From Variovorax paradoxus (GTDB lineage Bacteria; Pseudomonadota; Gammaproteobacteria; Burkholderiales; Burkholderiaceae_C): 64,000 nt of DNA. Position numbers and translations under genes: made by a program. The notes beneath the pieces were generated by a model that saw only the letters and a program-made list of their open reading frames with translations, was not told the DNA's origin and searched no databases. The stretch is taken from positions 372,001 to 436,000 of the forward strand of contig NZ_JAGGNW010000002.1 in assembly GCF_018614875.1 (NCBI RefSeq), written 5' to 3'. Each line of letters opens with the position of its first letter. Position 1 is the first letter of the stretch. Below are positions 9,327 to 18,108 of this stretch, one piece after another.

Positions 9327-9360
9327 AATGGGGCTTGTGCTTTGCGGCACGAGCCCCATT
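9327..9360 (+). terminator. Hairpin after tig
   Basis: A 14-base stem, AATGGGGCTTGTGC (9327-9340) with GCACGAGCCCCATT (9347-9360), contains one G-U pair and a six-base loop. There is no clear U-tract after it, so it may be a weak terminator or a processing/stability hairpin separating tig from clpP. Confidence 0.55.
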
Positions 9361-9421
9361 TCACTCAGGCGTACAGTTAAATTCGAACAGCGAACGAACC
9401 CCTTTTCCGGAAAGAAAATTC

Positions 9422-10030
9422 ATGAGCTCACAGGATATTCAAGGCCTCGGCATGATCCCGATGGTCATCGAGCAGTCGGGCCGCGGCGAGCGGTCCTACG
9501 ACATCTATTCGCGTCTCCTGAAGGAACGCATCATTTTCCTGGTGGGCGAGGTGAACGACCAGACCGCCAACCTCGTGGTGGCGCAGCTGCTGTTCCTCGA
9601 GAGCGAGAACCCGGACAAGGACATTTCGTTCTACATCAACTCCCCGGGCGGCAGCGTGAGCGCCGGCATGGCCATCTACGACACCATGCAGTTCATCAAG
9701 CCCGACGTTTCCACCATGTGCATCGGCTTTGCGGCCAGCATGGGCGCCTTCCTGCTGGCGGCCGGTGAAAAGGGCAAGCGCTTCTCGCTGCCCAATTCGA
9801 AGATCATGATCCACCAGGTGCTCGGCGGCGCGCGCGGCCAGGCCACGGACATCGAGATCCATGCCCGCGACATCCTGCGCACCAAGGACCAGATGAACCG
9901 CATCCTGGCCGAACGCACGGGCCAGCCGCTCGAAAAAGTCAAGTCGGACACCGAACGCGACTATTTCCTGACGGCCGACGAAGCCAAGGAATACGGCCTG
10001 GTGGACCAGGTCATCGCCAAGCGCAGCTGA
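9422..10030 (+). CDS. clpP: ClpP, ATP-dependent Clp protease proteolytic subunit
   Basis: 202 residues from the ATG at 9422, giving the usual [18 protein letters not shown] start; the longer frame adds non-conserved sequence across the intergenic hairpin. Catalytic Ser106 lies in GFAASMGAF and His131 in [10 protein letters not shown]; the aspartate of the triad is in the following helix region. ClpP forms the double-heptamer chamber that degrades proteins unfolded by ClpX or ClpA. clpX follows 122 bases downstream after a terminator hairpin. Confidence 0.98.
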   Translation: MSSQDIQGLGMIPMVIEQSGRGERSYDIYSRLLKERIIFLVGEVNDQTANLVVAQLLFLESENPDKDISFYINSPGGSVSAGMAIYDTMQFIKPDVSTMCIGFAASMGAFLLAAGEKGKRFSLPNSKIMIHQVLGGARGQATDIEIHARDILRTKDQMNRILAERTGQPLEKVKSDTERDYFLTADEAKEYGLVDQVIAKRS

Positions 10031-10078
10031 GCAATTGAGCCCGTGCCGCGGCGCCGGCGGCGCCCAAAAGGCAAAAAC

Positions 10079-10113
10079 CGGCGTTTTCCACACGGGAAAC
10101 GCCGTTTTTGTTT
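10079..10113 (+). terminator. Rho-independent terminator between clpP and clpX
   Basis: Stem CGGCGTTTTCC (10079-10089), loop ACAC, GGGAAACGCCG (10094-10104), then TTTTTGTTT. The pairing is near perfect and has a U-tract, so most clpP transcripts should stop here. clpX would then depend on read-through or its own promoter. Confidence 0.8.
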
Positions 10114-10152
10114 AGTTATCATTGTCCCTACCCCGTTACGAGGCACCTGTCC

Positions 10153-11418
10153 ATGGCCGAAAAAAAAGGCTCTTCCAGCGAAAAAACGCTTTATTGCTCG
10201 TTCTGCGGCAAGAGCCAGCATGAGGTCAAGAAGCTGATTGCGGGCCCTTCGGTCTTTATTTGCGACGAGTGCATCGACCTCTGCAACGAAATCATCCGCG
10301 ACGAACTGCCGGCCGGTGAAGAGGCGCGCGAAGCGCGCAGCGACCTGCCCACGCCGCTGGAGATCAAGACAAACCTCGACAACTACGTGATCGGCCAGGA
10401 GCCGGCCAAGCGCATGCTGTCGGTGGCGGTCTACAACCACTACAAGCGCCTGCGCCACAAGGAAAAGGCCAAGGGCGACGACGTCGAACTCAGCAAGAGC
10501 AACATCCTCTTGATCGGGCCCACGGGCTCCGGCAAGACGCTGCTCGCGCAAACGCTCGCGCGCATGCTCGACGTGCCCTTCGTGATGGCCGACGCCACCA
10601 CGCTGACCGAAGCCGGCTACGTGGGCGAAGACGTCGAGAACATCATCCAGAAGCTGCTGCAGAGCTGCAACTACGAAGTCGAGCGGGCCCAGCGCGGCAT
10701 CGTCTACATCGACGAAATCGACAAGATCTCGCGCAAGTCGGACAACCCCTCGATCACGCGCGACGTGTCGGGCGAGGGCGTGCAGCAGGCGTTGCTGAAG
10801 CTCATCGAAGGCACCATGGCCAGCGTGCCGCCGCAGGGCGGTCGCAAGCACCCGAACCAGGACTTCCTGCAGATCGACACGACGAACATCCTGTTCATCT
10901 GCGGCGGCGCCTTTGCCGGGCTCGAGAAGGTCATCGAAAACCGCACCGAGGCTTCGGGCATCGGCTTCGGCGCCAAGGTCAAGAGCAAGGCGCAGCGCAG
11001 CATCACCGAGGTGTTCCGCGAAGTCGAACCCGAAGACCTGATCAAGTTCGGCCTGATCCCCGAACTCGTGGGCCGCATGCCCGTGGTGGCTTCGCTGGCC
11101 GAACTCAGCGAAGACGCGCTGGTGCAGATCCTGACCGAGCCCAAGAACGCGGTGGTCAAGCAATTCACCAAGCTGCTGCAGATGGAGGGCGTCGACCTCG
11201 AGATCCGCCCCGCGGCCCTCAAGGCCATTGCGCGCAAGGCGCTGGCCCGCAAAACCGGCGCGCGCGGCCTGCGTTCGATCCTCGAACAGTCGCTGATCGA
11301 CACCATGTTCGAACTGCCGAATGCCACCAACGTCGACAAGGTTGTGGTGGAGGAATCCACAATCGATGAAAACAAGCCGCCGCTGCTCGTGTACCGCGAA
11401 GCGGCCAAGAAGGCCTGA
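10153..11418 (+). CDS. clpX: ClpX, ATP-dependent unfoldase subunit of ClpXP
   Basis: 421 residues from the ATG at 10153 ([11 protein letters not shown]). The N-terminal zinc-binding domain has four cysteines at 15, 18, 37 and 40 (CSFC..CDEC), which bind substrates and adaptors. The AAA+ module has Walker A GPTGSGKT (122-129), Walker [10 protein letters not shown], and a C-terminal small domain. ClpX recognises tagged proteins, unfolds them and threads them into ClpP. It lies between clpP and lon on the same strand. Confidence 0.98.
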   Translation: MAEKKGSSSEKTLYCSFCGKSQHEVKKLIAGPSVFICDECIDLCNEIIRDELPAGEEAREARSDLPTPLEIKTNLDNYVIGQEPAKRMLSVAVYNHYKRLRHKEKAKGDDVELSKSNILLIGPTGSGKTLLAQTLARMLDVPFVMADATTLTEAGYVGEDVENIIQKLLQSCNYEVERAQRGIVYIDEIDKISRKSDNPSITRDVSGEGVQQALLKLIEGTMASVPPQGGRKHPNQDFLQIDTTNILFICGGAFAGLEKVIENRTEASGIGFGAKVKSKAQRSITEVFREVEPEDLIKFGLIPELVGRMPVVASLAELSEDALVQILTEPKNAVVKQFTKLLQMEGVDLEIRPAALKAIARKALARKTGARGLRSILEQSLIDTMFELPNATNVDKVVVEESTIDENKPPLLVYREAAKKA

Positions 11419-11438
11419 AAGAAGGCCTGAATGAGCGC

Positions 11439-11472
11439 GGCGCCGGCTCTTTTCACCCAGGCGTCCGGCGCC
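11439..11472 (+). terminator. GC-rich hairpin after clpX
   Basis: GGCGCCGG (11439-11446) and CCGGCGCC (11465-11472) are perfect inverted arms with an 18-base loop in the clpX-lon gap. No U-tract follows. It may attenuate or mark the 3' end of the clpX message. Confidence 0.35.
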
Positions 11473-11549
11473 TTCGACAAAGACCGGGTGCACGGGCTTG
11501 AAATGCCCGCACACCCATCCATCTTTGCCTGATCAATCAAAGGATATTC

Positions 11550-13988
11550 ATGTCCGGTCATACCCCCCTGCCTGCCGACGCGATCGACCTGCCGCTGCTG
11601 CCGCTGCGCGACGTCGTCGTGTTCCCCCACATGGTGATCCCGCTGTTCGTGGGGCGCCCCAAGAGCATCAAGGCGCTCGAACTGGCCATGGAAGCCGAGC
11701 GCCGCATCATGCTGGTGGCCCAGAAAGCCGCAGCCAAGGACGAACCCTCCGTCGAGGACATGTTCGAGGTCGGGTGCGTCTCGACCATCCTGCAGATGCT
11801 CAAGCTGCCTGACGGTACCGTGAAGGTGCTGGTCGAGGGCCAGCAGCGCGCCCGCGTGAACCGCATCGACGACGGCGAGACCCACTTCTCGGCCAACGTG
11901 ACGCCCGTCGAGGCGGCCGCAGGCGAGAAGGGCACCGAGGTCGAGGCGCTGCGCCGTGCCGTGATGCAGCAGTTCGACCAGTACGTCAAGCTCAACAAGA
12001 AGATTCCGCCCGAGATCCTCACCTCGATCTCCAGCATCGACGATCCGGGCCGCCTGGCCGACACCATCGCGGCCCATCTGCCGCTGAAGCTCGACAACAA
12101 GCAGGCCGTGCTCGACCTCGACGACATCAAGTCGCGGCTCGAGAACCTCTTCGGCCAGCTCGAACGCGAGGTCGACATCCTCAATGTCGACAAGAAGATC
12201 CGTGGCCGCGTGAAGCGCCAGATGGAAAAGAACCAGCGCGACTTCTATCTCAACGAGCAGGTCAAGGCGATCCAGAAGGAGCTCGGCGAAGGCGAAGAGG
12301 GCGCGGACATCGAGGAGATCGAGAAGAAGATCAAGCTCGCCAAGATGCCCAAGGAAGCGCTCAAGAAGGCCGAGGGCGAGCTCAAGAAGCTCAAGCTGAT
12401 GTCGCCGATGTCGGCCGAAGCCACCGTGGTGCGCAACTACATCGACGTGCTGGTCGGCCTGCCCTGGAGCAAGAAGACCAAGATCAAGCACGACCTCGCG
12501 CATGCAGAGGAAGTGCTCAACGAGGACCACTACGGGCTCGAGAAGGTCAAGGACCGCATCCTCGAATATCTCGCGGTGCAGCAGCGCGTCGACAAGGTCA
12601 AGGCGCCCATCCTGTGCCTCGTGGGCCCGCCCGGCGTGGGCAAGACCTCGCTCGGGCAGTCGATCGCCAAGGCGACCGGCCGCAAGTACACCCGCATGGC
12701 GCTCGGCGGCATGCGTGACGAAGCCGAGATCCGCGGCCACCGCCGCACCTACATCGGCGCGCTGCCGGGCAAGGTGCTGCAGGGGCTGAACAAGATCGGC
12801 ACCCGCAATCCGCTGTTCCTGCTCGACGAGATCGACAAGCTGGGGACCGATTTCCGCGGCGATCCTTCGAGCGCGCTGCTCGAGGTGCTCGACCCGGAAC
12901 AGAACCACACCTTCGGCGACCACTACGTCGAGGTCGACTTCGACCTGAGCGACGTGATGTTCGTGGCCACCTCGAACTCGATGAACATCCCGCCGGCGCT
13001 GCTCGACCGGATGGAAGTCATACGCCTTTCGGGCTACACCGAGGACGAGAAGACGCACATCGCGCTCAAGTACCTGCTGCCCAAGCAGCTGAAGAACAAC
13101 GGCGTCAAGGAAGACGAGTTGCTGGTCACCGAAGAGGCCGTGCGCGACATCGTGCGCTACTACACGCGCGAAGCCGGCGTGCGTTCGCTCGAGCGCGAGC
13201 TCTCCAAGATCTGCCGCAAGGTGGTCAAGGGCCTGCTGCTCAAGCAGATGACTCCCAAGGTCGTGGTCGACGGGGCCAACCTCAACGAGTTCCTGGGCGT
13301 TCGCAAATACAGCTTCGGGCTGGCCGAGAAGCAGAACCAGGTCGGCCAGGTGGTCGGCCTCGCGTGGACCGAGGTCGGCGGCGACCTGCTCACCATCGAA
13401 GCCGTCACCATGCCCGGCAAGGGCGTCATCAGCCGCACCGGTTCGCTGGGGGACGTGATGAAGGAATCGGTCGAGGCCGCACGCACCGTGGTGCGCAGCC
13501 GCTCGCGCCGCCTGGGCATCAAGGACGAAGTGTTCGAGAAGCGCGACATCCACATCCACGTGCCCGATGGCGCAACGCCCAAGGACGGCCCGAGCGCGGG
13601 CGCGGCAATGACGACGGCTTTCGTGTCGGCGCTCACGGGCATTCCCGTGCGTGCCGATGTCGCAATGACCGGCGAGATCACGCTGCGCGGCGAGGTCACG
13701 GCCATCGGCGGACTGAAGGAAAAGCTGCTGGCGGCTCTGCGCGGCGGCATCAAGACCGTGCTGATTCCCGAAGAGAACGCGAAAGACCTGCAGGACATTC
13801 CCGAGAACGTGAAGAACGGCCTCGAGATCGTGCCCGTGAAGTGGATCGACAAGGTCCTGGAGATCGCGCTCGAGAAAATGCCTGAGCCGCTGTCGGACGA
13901 GGAGGTTGCCGCCTCCGCGGCCGCCGTGGCTGAACTGGCCAAGCAGCGCGCGGGCAGCCCCGCTTCCGAGGGCTCCGTCAAACATTGA
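11550..13988 (+). CDS. lon: Lon, ATP-dependent serine protease La
   Basis: 812 residues, full-length LonA. Order: N-terminal substrate-binding domain (about 1-215), central coiled coil with [20 protein letters not shown]+ ATPase with Walker A GPPGVGKT (359-366) and LFLLDEIDK, and the C-terminal protease domain. The catalytic dyad is Ser682 in DGPSAGAAM and the Lys about 43 residues later in [10 protein letters not shown]. Lon degrades damaged proteins and short-lived regulators in the cytoplasm. It closes the tig-clpP-clpX-lon block; the ~130-base gap after clpX is likely to hold its own promoter. Confidence 0.98.
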   Translation: MSGHTPLPADAIDLPLLPLRDVVVFPHMVIPLFVGRPKSIKALELAMEAERRIMLVAQKAAAKDEPSVEDMFEVGCVSTILQMLKLPDGTVKVLVEGQQRARVNRIDDGETHFSANVTPVEAAAGEKGTEVEALRRAVMQQFDQYVKLNKKIPPEILTSISSIDDPGRLADTIAAHLPLKLDNKQAVLDLDDIKSRLENLFGQLEREVDILNVDKKIRGRVKRQMEKNQRDFYLNEQVKAIQKELGEGEEGADIEEIEKKIKLAKMPKEALKKAEGELKKLKLMSPMSAEATVVRNYIDVLVGLPWSKKTKIKHDLAHAEEVLNEDHYGLEKVKDRILEYLAVQQRVDKVKAPILCLVGPPGVGKTSLGQSIAKATGRKYTRMALGGMRDEAEIRGHRRTYIGALPGKVLQGLNKIGTRNPLFLLDEIDKLGTDFRGDPSSALLEVLDPEQNHTFGDHYVEVDFDLSDVMFVATSNSMNIPPALLDRMEVIRLSGYTEDEKTHIALKYLLPKQLKNNGVKEDELLVTEEAVRDIVRYYTREAGVRSLERELSKICRKVVKGLLLKQMTPKVVVDGANLNEFLGVRKYSFGLAEKQNQVGQVVGLAWTEVGGDLLTIEAVTMPGKGVISRTGSLGDVMKESVEAARTVVRSRSRRLGIKDEVFEKRDIHIHVPDGATPKDGPSAGAAMTTAFVSALTGIPVRADVAMTGEITLRGEVTAIGGLKEKLLAALRGGIKTVLIPEENAKDLQDIPENVKNGLEIVPVKWIDKVLEIALEKMPEPLSDEEVAASAAAVAELAKQRAGSPASEGSVKH

Positions 13989-13998
13989 TCGGCAGAAC

Positions 13999-14028
13999 TT
14001 GCCGAGCCCCGAAAAAGTGTTCTATAAT
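13999..14028 (+). promoter_or_regulatory. Promoter of the tRNA-Gly gene
   Basis: TTGCCG (13999-14004), an 18-base spacer and a perfect TATAAT (14023-14028). It lies 14 bases before the mature tRNA 5' end, with a GC-rich stretch after the -10 box as expected for stable RNA promoters. Confidence 0.7.
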
Positions 14029-14042
14029 TCGAGGCTCGAAAC

Positions 14043-14118
14043 GCGGGAATAGCTCAGTTGGTAGAGCGCAACCTTGCCAAGGTTGAGGTCGAGAGTTCGA
14101 GACTCTTTTCCCGCTCCA
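14043..14118 (+). tRNA. tRNA-Gly (anticodon GCC)
   Basis: 76 bases with encoded CCA-type end TCCA. Acceptor GCGGGAA pairs with TTCCCGC. The anticodon stem CAACC/GGTTG holds the loop TTGCCAA, with GCC at 14076-14078. Canonical D arm AGCTCAGTTGGTAGAGC. Confidence 0.97.
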
Positions 14119-14124
14119 GTTTTG

Positions 14125-14153
14125 AAAAAGGGAAGCACTGCTTCCCTTTTTTT
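14125..14153 (+). terminator. Rho-independent terminator after tRNA-Gly
   Basis: GGGAAGC, loop ACT, GCTTCCC, then seven T residues (14147-14153), preceded by AAAAA that can extend the stem. A textbook terminator 12 bases after tRNA-Gly. Confidence 0.85.
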
Positions 14154-14182
14154 CGCGAGTTCGATTTCGTTTTCAGCAGCGT

Positions 14183-14256
14183 GGCGCGATAGCAAAGCGG
14201 TTATGCAACGGATTGCAAATCCGTCCAGCCCGGTTCGACTCCGGGTCGCGCCTCCA
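14183..14256 (+). tRNA. tRNA-Cys (anticodon GCA)
   Basis: 74 bases ending TCCA. Acceptor GGCGCGA pairs with TCGCGCC. Anticodon stem ACGGA/TCCGT and loop TTGCAAA carry GCA at 14215-14217. T arm CCCGGTTCGACTCCGGG is canonical. Confidence 0.97.
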
Positions 14257-14301
14257 CCTCTTTCTCCGATCAAGCTCGATCCATCCCCCATTGAAAAAAC
14301 A

Positions 14302-14339
14302 AGCCCCGCCAACCTGCGTTGCCGGGGCTCGTTTCGTTT
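14302..14339 (+). terminator. Terminator after tRNA-Cys
   Basis: AGCCCCG (14302-14308) pairs with CGGGGCT (14323-14329). An inner CAAC/GTTG helix lies past a C-C mismatch, and CGTTTCGTTT follows. It separates tRNA-Cys from tRNA-Leu(UAA). Confidence 0.65.
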
Positions 14340-14365
14340 GGGTTATCGTCGATGTTCAACCCGAG

Positions 14366-14457
14366 GCCCGGATGGTGAAATTGGTAGACACATCGGACTT
14401 AAAATCCGCCGCTTCCTTAATCGGGGCATACGGGTTCGACCCCCGTTCCGGGCACCA
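14366..14457 (+). tRNA. tRNA-Leu (anticodon UAA)
   Basis: 92-base class II tRNA with encoded CCA. Acceptor GCCCGGA pairs with TCCGGGC. Anticodon loop CTTAAAA has TAA at 14400-14402, followed by a long variable arm. It ends 22 bases before the next protein gene and has no terminator of its own. Confidence 0.97.
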
Positions 14458-14479
14458 CACTTAGACAAGGGAGCACTCC

Positions 14480-15112
14480 ATGCCTCGCTACAACGCTCCA
14501 TTTGAAATCCATGTGCACGGCGACGTGCCTTTGCGCTCCGACGTCGGCTTCGATCAGATCCAGGAAGCGCTCAAGCCGCTCTGGGCCTATGCGGGCGCCA
14601 AGTCGCTGGCCGATGGCGCGACAAGCACCTACGAAGAAGAACCCGGCATTCGTTTCGAGCAGAAGGACCACATGCTCCAGATCTGCTGGACGGTGCCGGG
14701 CGACGAAGACTTTCGCCAGGCGCTCGACGAGATGTGCATGGCCCTGAACGAGCTGTCGGAGCGCGGCGCCGCCATCGAGGTCACCTTCTACGACACCGAT
14801 TTCGACGAGGAAGAGGGCGACCCCGACGAAGAGTCCCGCGACGATTTCCTGATGCTGTTCGTCGGCCCCAATCCGGCCGCGATCATGCAGGTGCAGCGCG
14901 ACCTGCTGGTGGAAGACGTCGTCAACCTGATGGAGCGCCACTTCGACGGCGCCGAGCTCGGTGGCGTCGTGGCCGAGATCGATCGCCTGTTCAGCGACCG
15001 CTTCGATGCGCTCGTGAATTCGCTCGAGATCGGCAAGCGCCCGCGCGGCACCGGCGGCAGTGGCAGCGGCGGCGGGCATGGCGGCGGCCGCCGCCCGCGC
15101 CACCTGCACTGA
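14480..15112 (+). CDS. Conserved hypothetical acidic protein
   Basis: 210 residues starting MPRYNAPFEIHVHGDVPLR, with Shine-Dalgarno AAGGGAG at 14467-14473. I do not recognise a named family. The body is soluble, strongly acidic in the middle (YDTDFDEEEGDPDEESRDD, near residues 102-120) and predicted mixed alpha/beta. The last ~25 residues are a low-complexity Gly/Ser/Arg/His tail (GTGGSGSGGGHGGG) that could be flexible or bind metal. No signal peptide or membrane segment. It lies 22 bases after tRNA-Leu(UAA), with no promoter visible between them, so it is probably cotranscribed with the tRNA and freed by tRNA 3' processing. Real gene: good RBS and coding bias. Function unknown. Confidence 0.8.
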   Translation: MPRYNAPFEIHVHGDVPLRSDVGFDQIQEALKPLWAYAGAKSLADGATSTYEEEPGIRFEQKDHMLQICWTVPGDEDFRQALDEMCMALNELSERGAAIEVTFYDTDFDEEEGDPDEESRDDFLMLFVGPNPAAIMQVQRDLLVEDVVNLMERHFDGAELGGVVAEIDRLFSDRFDALVNSLEIGKRPRGTGGSGSGGGHGGGRRPRHLH

Positions 15113-15155
15113 CCCGGCCAAGGTTGCGTCCGGCGGCCGGCCGATCCCTCGCCGC

Positions 15156-16457
15156 ATGGCGCTGTTCCCGTCTTCTGCCCTGAATGCCGGCGTGCGCAAG
15201 CGCGAGGTGTTCGGCTGGGCCATGTACGACTTTGCCAATTCCGGCTACACCACGGTCGTCATCACGGCCGTGTTTGCCGCCTATTTCGTGGGTGGCATCG
15301 CCAAGGGGGCGCCGTGGGCGGCCTTCGCCTGGACCGCGGCGCTCAGCGCGTCCTATGCCATCGTCATGCTCTCGATGCCTGCCATCGGCGCCTGGGCCGA
15401 CCGCCGCGCAGCCAAGAAGCGCGTCCTGCTCGCCGCGACCGTGGGCTGCGTGGTTGCCACTGCCGCGCTCGCATTCACGCCGAGGTTCGCGGGGCCCCTG
15501 GGCGTTGCGGTTGCGATGGCACTGGTCATCGTCTCGAACACTTTCTATTCCTACGGCGAGTCGCTGGCCGGCGCCTTCCTGCCCGAACTCGCGACAGCCG
15601 AGGGCATGGGCAAGGTCAGCGGATGGGGCTGGAGTTTCGGCTACGTCGGCGGCATGCTCGCGCTGGGGCTGTGCCTGGCCTATGTGCTGTCGGCCCAGGC
15701 GAAAGGCCTGGCTGCGTCGCACTTCGTTCCGGTCACGATGCTGATCACGGCGGCCATCTACGGCGCAGCCGCTTCCGTCACCTTTGCGCTCTTGCCCGAA
15801 CGCGCGCAGCCTCGAGCGGCCGGCAGCGCGGTGGGCGCGTGGCAGCAACTGCGCGCAACCTTCCGGCAGGCCCGCGCCTACCGCGATTTCATGCAGTTGC
15901 TGGCCTGCACCGTCTGCTACCAGGGCGGCGTGGCGGTGGCCATCACGCTTGCGGCCATCTATGCCGAACAGGTCATCGGCTTCGTGGCGAGCGAGACCAT
16001 GGTGCTGATCTTCGTGCTCAACATCGCGGCCGCGCTCGGCGCCTTCGGCTTCGGCTACGTGCAGGACCGCATCGGCCACAAGGTCTCGCTGGCCGGCACG
16101 CTGGTGGCGTGGATCGCGGTCTGCGTGATTGCCGCGATGGCGAGCACCAAGGGCACCTTCTGGTGGGCCGCTGCCATCGCGGGGCTCGCCATGGGCTCGA
16201 GCCAGTCGGCCGGCCGCGCGATGACGGGCTACCTTGCGCCACCGCGGCAGCTCGCAGAGTTCTTCGGGCTCTGGACCGTTGCCACGCGGCTGGCGGGCAT
16301 CATCGGTCCGCTGATGTTCGGCGCCATCACGTGGGCTGCGGGCGGCAATCAGCGCATCGCCATTCTCTCGACCGCGGCGCTGTTCATTGCGGGACTGCTG
16401 CTTTTGCTGCCCATCGACATGGCGCGCGGCCGGGAAGCCGCGCTGCGCAGCCGGTGA
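15156..16457 (+). CDS. MFS transporter, UMF1/Atg22-like
   Basis: 433 residues from the ATG at 15156; an earlier in-frame start at 15060 would overlap the preceding gene and adds a low-complexity Ala stretch. About twelve hydrophobic segments are present. The N-terminal motif FGWAMYDFANSGYTTVV is characteristic of the UMF1/Atg22 branch of the major facilitator superfamily, whose yeast member exports amino acids from the vacuole. Bacterial substrates are largely unknown. Inner-membrane location is certain from the hydrophobicity; the substrate is not. It ends 10 bases before a convergent gene's stop. Confidence 0.88.
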   Translation: MALFPSSALNAGVRKREVFGWAMYDFANSGYTTVVITAVFAAYFVGGIAKGAPWAAFAWTAALSASYAIVMLSMPAIGAWADRRAAKKRVLLAATVGCVVATAALAFTPRFAGPLGVAVAMALVIVSNTFYSYGESLAGAFLPELATAEGMGKVSGWGWSFGYVGGMLALGLCLAYVLSAQAKGLAASHFVPVTMLITAAIYGAAASVTFALLPERAQPRAAGSAVGAWQQLRATFRQARAYRDFMQLLACTVCYQGGVAVAITLAAIYAEQVIGFVASETMVLIFVLNIAAALGAFGFGYVQDRIGHKVSLAGTLVAWIAVCVIAAMASTKGTFWWAAAIAGLAMGSSQSAGRAMTGYLAPPRQLAEFFGLWTVATRLAGIIGPLMFGAITWAAGGNQRIAILSTAALFIAGLLLLLPIDMARGREAALRSR

Positions 16458-16467
16458 GGCGGGCGGG

Positions 16468-17259
16468 TCAGGGCATCTGCGGCTTCAGAGACTTCGGTAC
16501 CCGGTAGCGCTCGCCGTCGTAGCGCAGCGTCACGGTATTGAACCGCGCGGGCATGGCCTTTTTCGCGCAGCCCTGGTCTTCCTGCATCTGCGCGCGGCTC
16601 TGCACCAGCGTGCGCGACAGTTGCAGATCGGCGTAGCCGTTGCTCGTCGGCTTGCCGACCGAGAGCATTGTGCGAAGCTGCTCGAAGCGGCCGGTGCAGC
16701 TGCTGTCCCATTCACCGCTGTCATGGTCGAGTTCGACCTCTTGCAGTACCTGGCGCAGCTTGTTGCCGTGCTGCACGTAGAGGCGGACGGTTTCGCTTGC
16801 CGCCGTGCTGCCCGGTGCCGTGCCTCGATAGCGCACGCGCAGCCCGAAGGCGCGCGTGTCGGACGACAGCACGTAGCGCGAGGTGTCGATCCGGATGTCC
16901 TGGATGACGGTGGCGCTGTCTTCGTCGAGCGCCTCGGGCTGGAAGATGCGGCCGATCACCGTGTCCCGCTCGGTGTTGCCGTTGTCGGGCCGCTGGATGA
17001 GCAGCACTTCGAGATCGAAGACCTTGGCTCCCGTGCTGCTGGTTTCGCGCGGCACGGGAAGCACCACGATGCTGCGCCCCGGAAAGGCGGGCCAGAGCTT
17101 GCAGGCCGCCAGGCGCTCGTCGAGCGGGCGGTTCGGGTACAGCTTGGCGTGCATGCGCTCGGCAAGCCCGCTCTCGCAGGCCGCATGGCTCAGGCCTGCT
17201 GCCGAAAGGCAGAACAGGAGCAGGGCGCGGCGCATAAGAAGATGCATGTCGGTCGGCAT
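16468..17259 (-). CDS. Hypothetical secreted protein
   Basis: 263 residues. The start ATG overlaps the murI stop (ATGA), and an internal Met (MRRALLLFCLSAAGLSHA) begins a clear Sec signal peptide with cleavage likely after SHA. The mature protein is mixed beta-rich with a few cysteines (ACESGLAERM, AACKLWP, SSCTGRF, QGCAKKA) that may form disulfides in the periplasm. No family is recognised. It is last in the fumarase-murI-this-gene run on the minus strand, so it is probably cotranscribed with murI, but nothing connects its role to either enzyme. Confidence 0.75.
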   Translation of the reverse strand: MPTDMHLLMRRALLLFCLSAAGLSHAACESGLAERMHAKLYPNRPLDERLAACKLWPAFPGRSIVVLPVPRETSSTGAKVFDLEVLLIQRPDNGNTERDTVIGRIFQPEALDEDSATVIQDIRIDTSRYVLSSDTRAFGLRVRYRGTAPGSTAASETVRLYVQHGNKLRQVLQEVELDHDSGEWDSSCTGRFEQLRTMLSVGKPTSNGYADLQLSRTLVQSRAQMQEDQGCAKKAMPARFNTVTLRYDGERYRVPKSLKPQMP

Positions 17260-18071
17260 CAGGCGGCGGTTGCAGCGCGCGCCGCCATACCTTGTTGTTG
17301 CGGCTGTTGCAGCCAGTGCGCGGCTGCGGCTTCGAGCACGGCGGAGTCGCCGCTGCCTTGCAGGACCAGCCCGCCTTCGCCACCGTCCGCCAGCCGGCCG
17401 AGCGAAGCCAGCACGCGCCGGGTCTGCTGCGCGACCGGCGCGCCGGTGTCGATGAAGCGCAGCGCGGACGGCGCATGGCGCTGCAGTTCACCCTTCACGA
17501 GCGGATAGTGCGTGCAGCCGAGCACCACGGTATCGACTTCGCCGGGCGCGTTGCCGAAAGGGCCGGCTTCGGCCATGTAGCGGGCGCAGAGTTCGGCAAT
17601 GGCCGTGGCATCGAAGCTCTCGATCGCTTTCACGAGTCCGTCGCACGGCACGGCGCGAACATTGGCAGATCCGGCGAAAGAGTCGCGCAGTGCCGCGTAT
17701 TTGGCACTGGCCAATGTCCCGCGCGTGGCCATCACCGAGATGTGGCCGGTGCGGCTCGTCGCCACCGCGGGCTTGAGCGCAGGCTCCAGGCCCACGATGG
17801 GCAGCGTCGGATACTCGGCACGCAGCAGGTGGATCGCCGCCGTGGTGGCCGTGTTGCACGCCACCACCAGCGCCTTGATGCCGTGCTCGGCAATCAACTG
17901 CTCGGCCACCTTGCGCGAACGCTCGATCACATAGGCATCGCCGCGTTCGCCATACGGTGCGAAAGCGGTGTCTGCGAAGTACACGAAGCGCTCGTGCGGC
18001 AGTTCGGCGCGCAGCGCCGCGAGCACGCTGAGTCCGCCGACGCCGCTGTCGAAGACGCCTACAGGGAGCAC
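17259..18071 (-). CDS. murI: Glutamate racemase
   Basis: 270 residues. The family pattern is complete: N-terminal GVFDSGVGGLSVL, first catalytic cysteine Cys72 in VVACNTAT, second catalytic cysteine Cys186 in LGCTHYP. The enzyme interconverts L- and D-glutamate in the cytoplasm; D-glutamate is the second residue of the peptidoglycan stem peptide. It starts 37 bases after the fumarase I gene on the same strand and overlaps the next gene by four bases, so the three are likely an operon. Confidence 0.96.
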   Translation of the reverse strand: MLPVGVFDSGVGGLSVLAALRAELPHERFVYFADTAFAPYGERGDAYVIERSRKVAEQLIAEHGIKALVVACNTATTAAIHLLRAEYPTLPIVGLEPALKPAVATSRTGHISVMATRGTLASAKYAALRDSFAGSANVRAVPCDGLVKAIESFDATAIAELCARYMAEAGPFGNAPGEVDTVVLGCTHYPLVKGELQRHAPSALRFIDTGAPVAQQTRRVLASLGRLADGGEGGLVLQGSGDSAVLEAAAAHWLQQPQQQGMAARAATAA

Positions 18072-18108
18072 CAGAGAGCCTCCGCGCTGCGCACTGGCCT
18101 GGCGGCGC

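Noticed and set aside
11497-11520. Possible sigma-32 heat-shock promoter of lon (CTTGAAA then CCCATCC)
   Set aside because: The spacer between the two elements is only about 10 bases, too short for sigma-32 promoters, which need about 13. Not listed as a feature.
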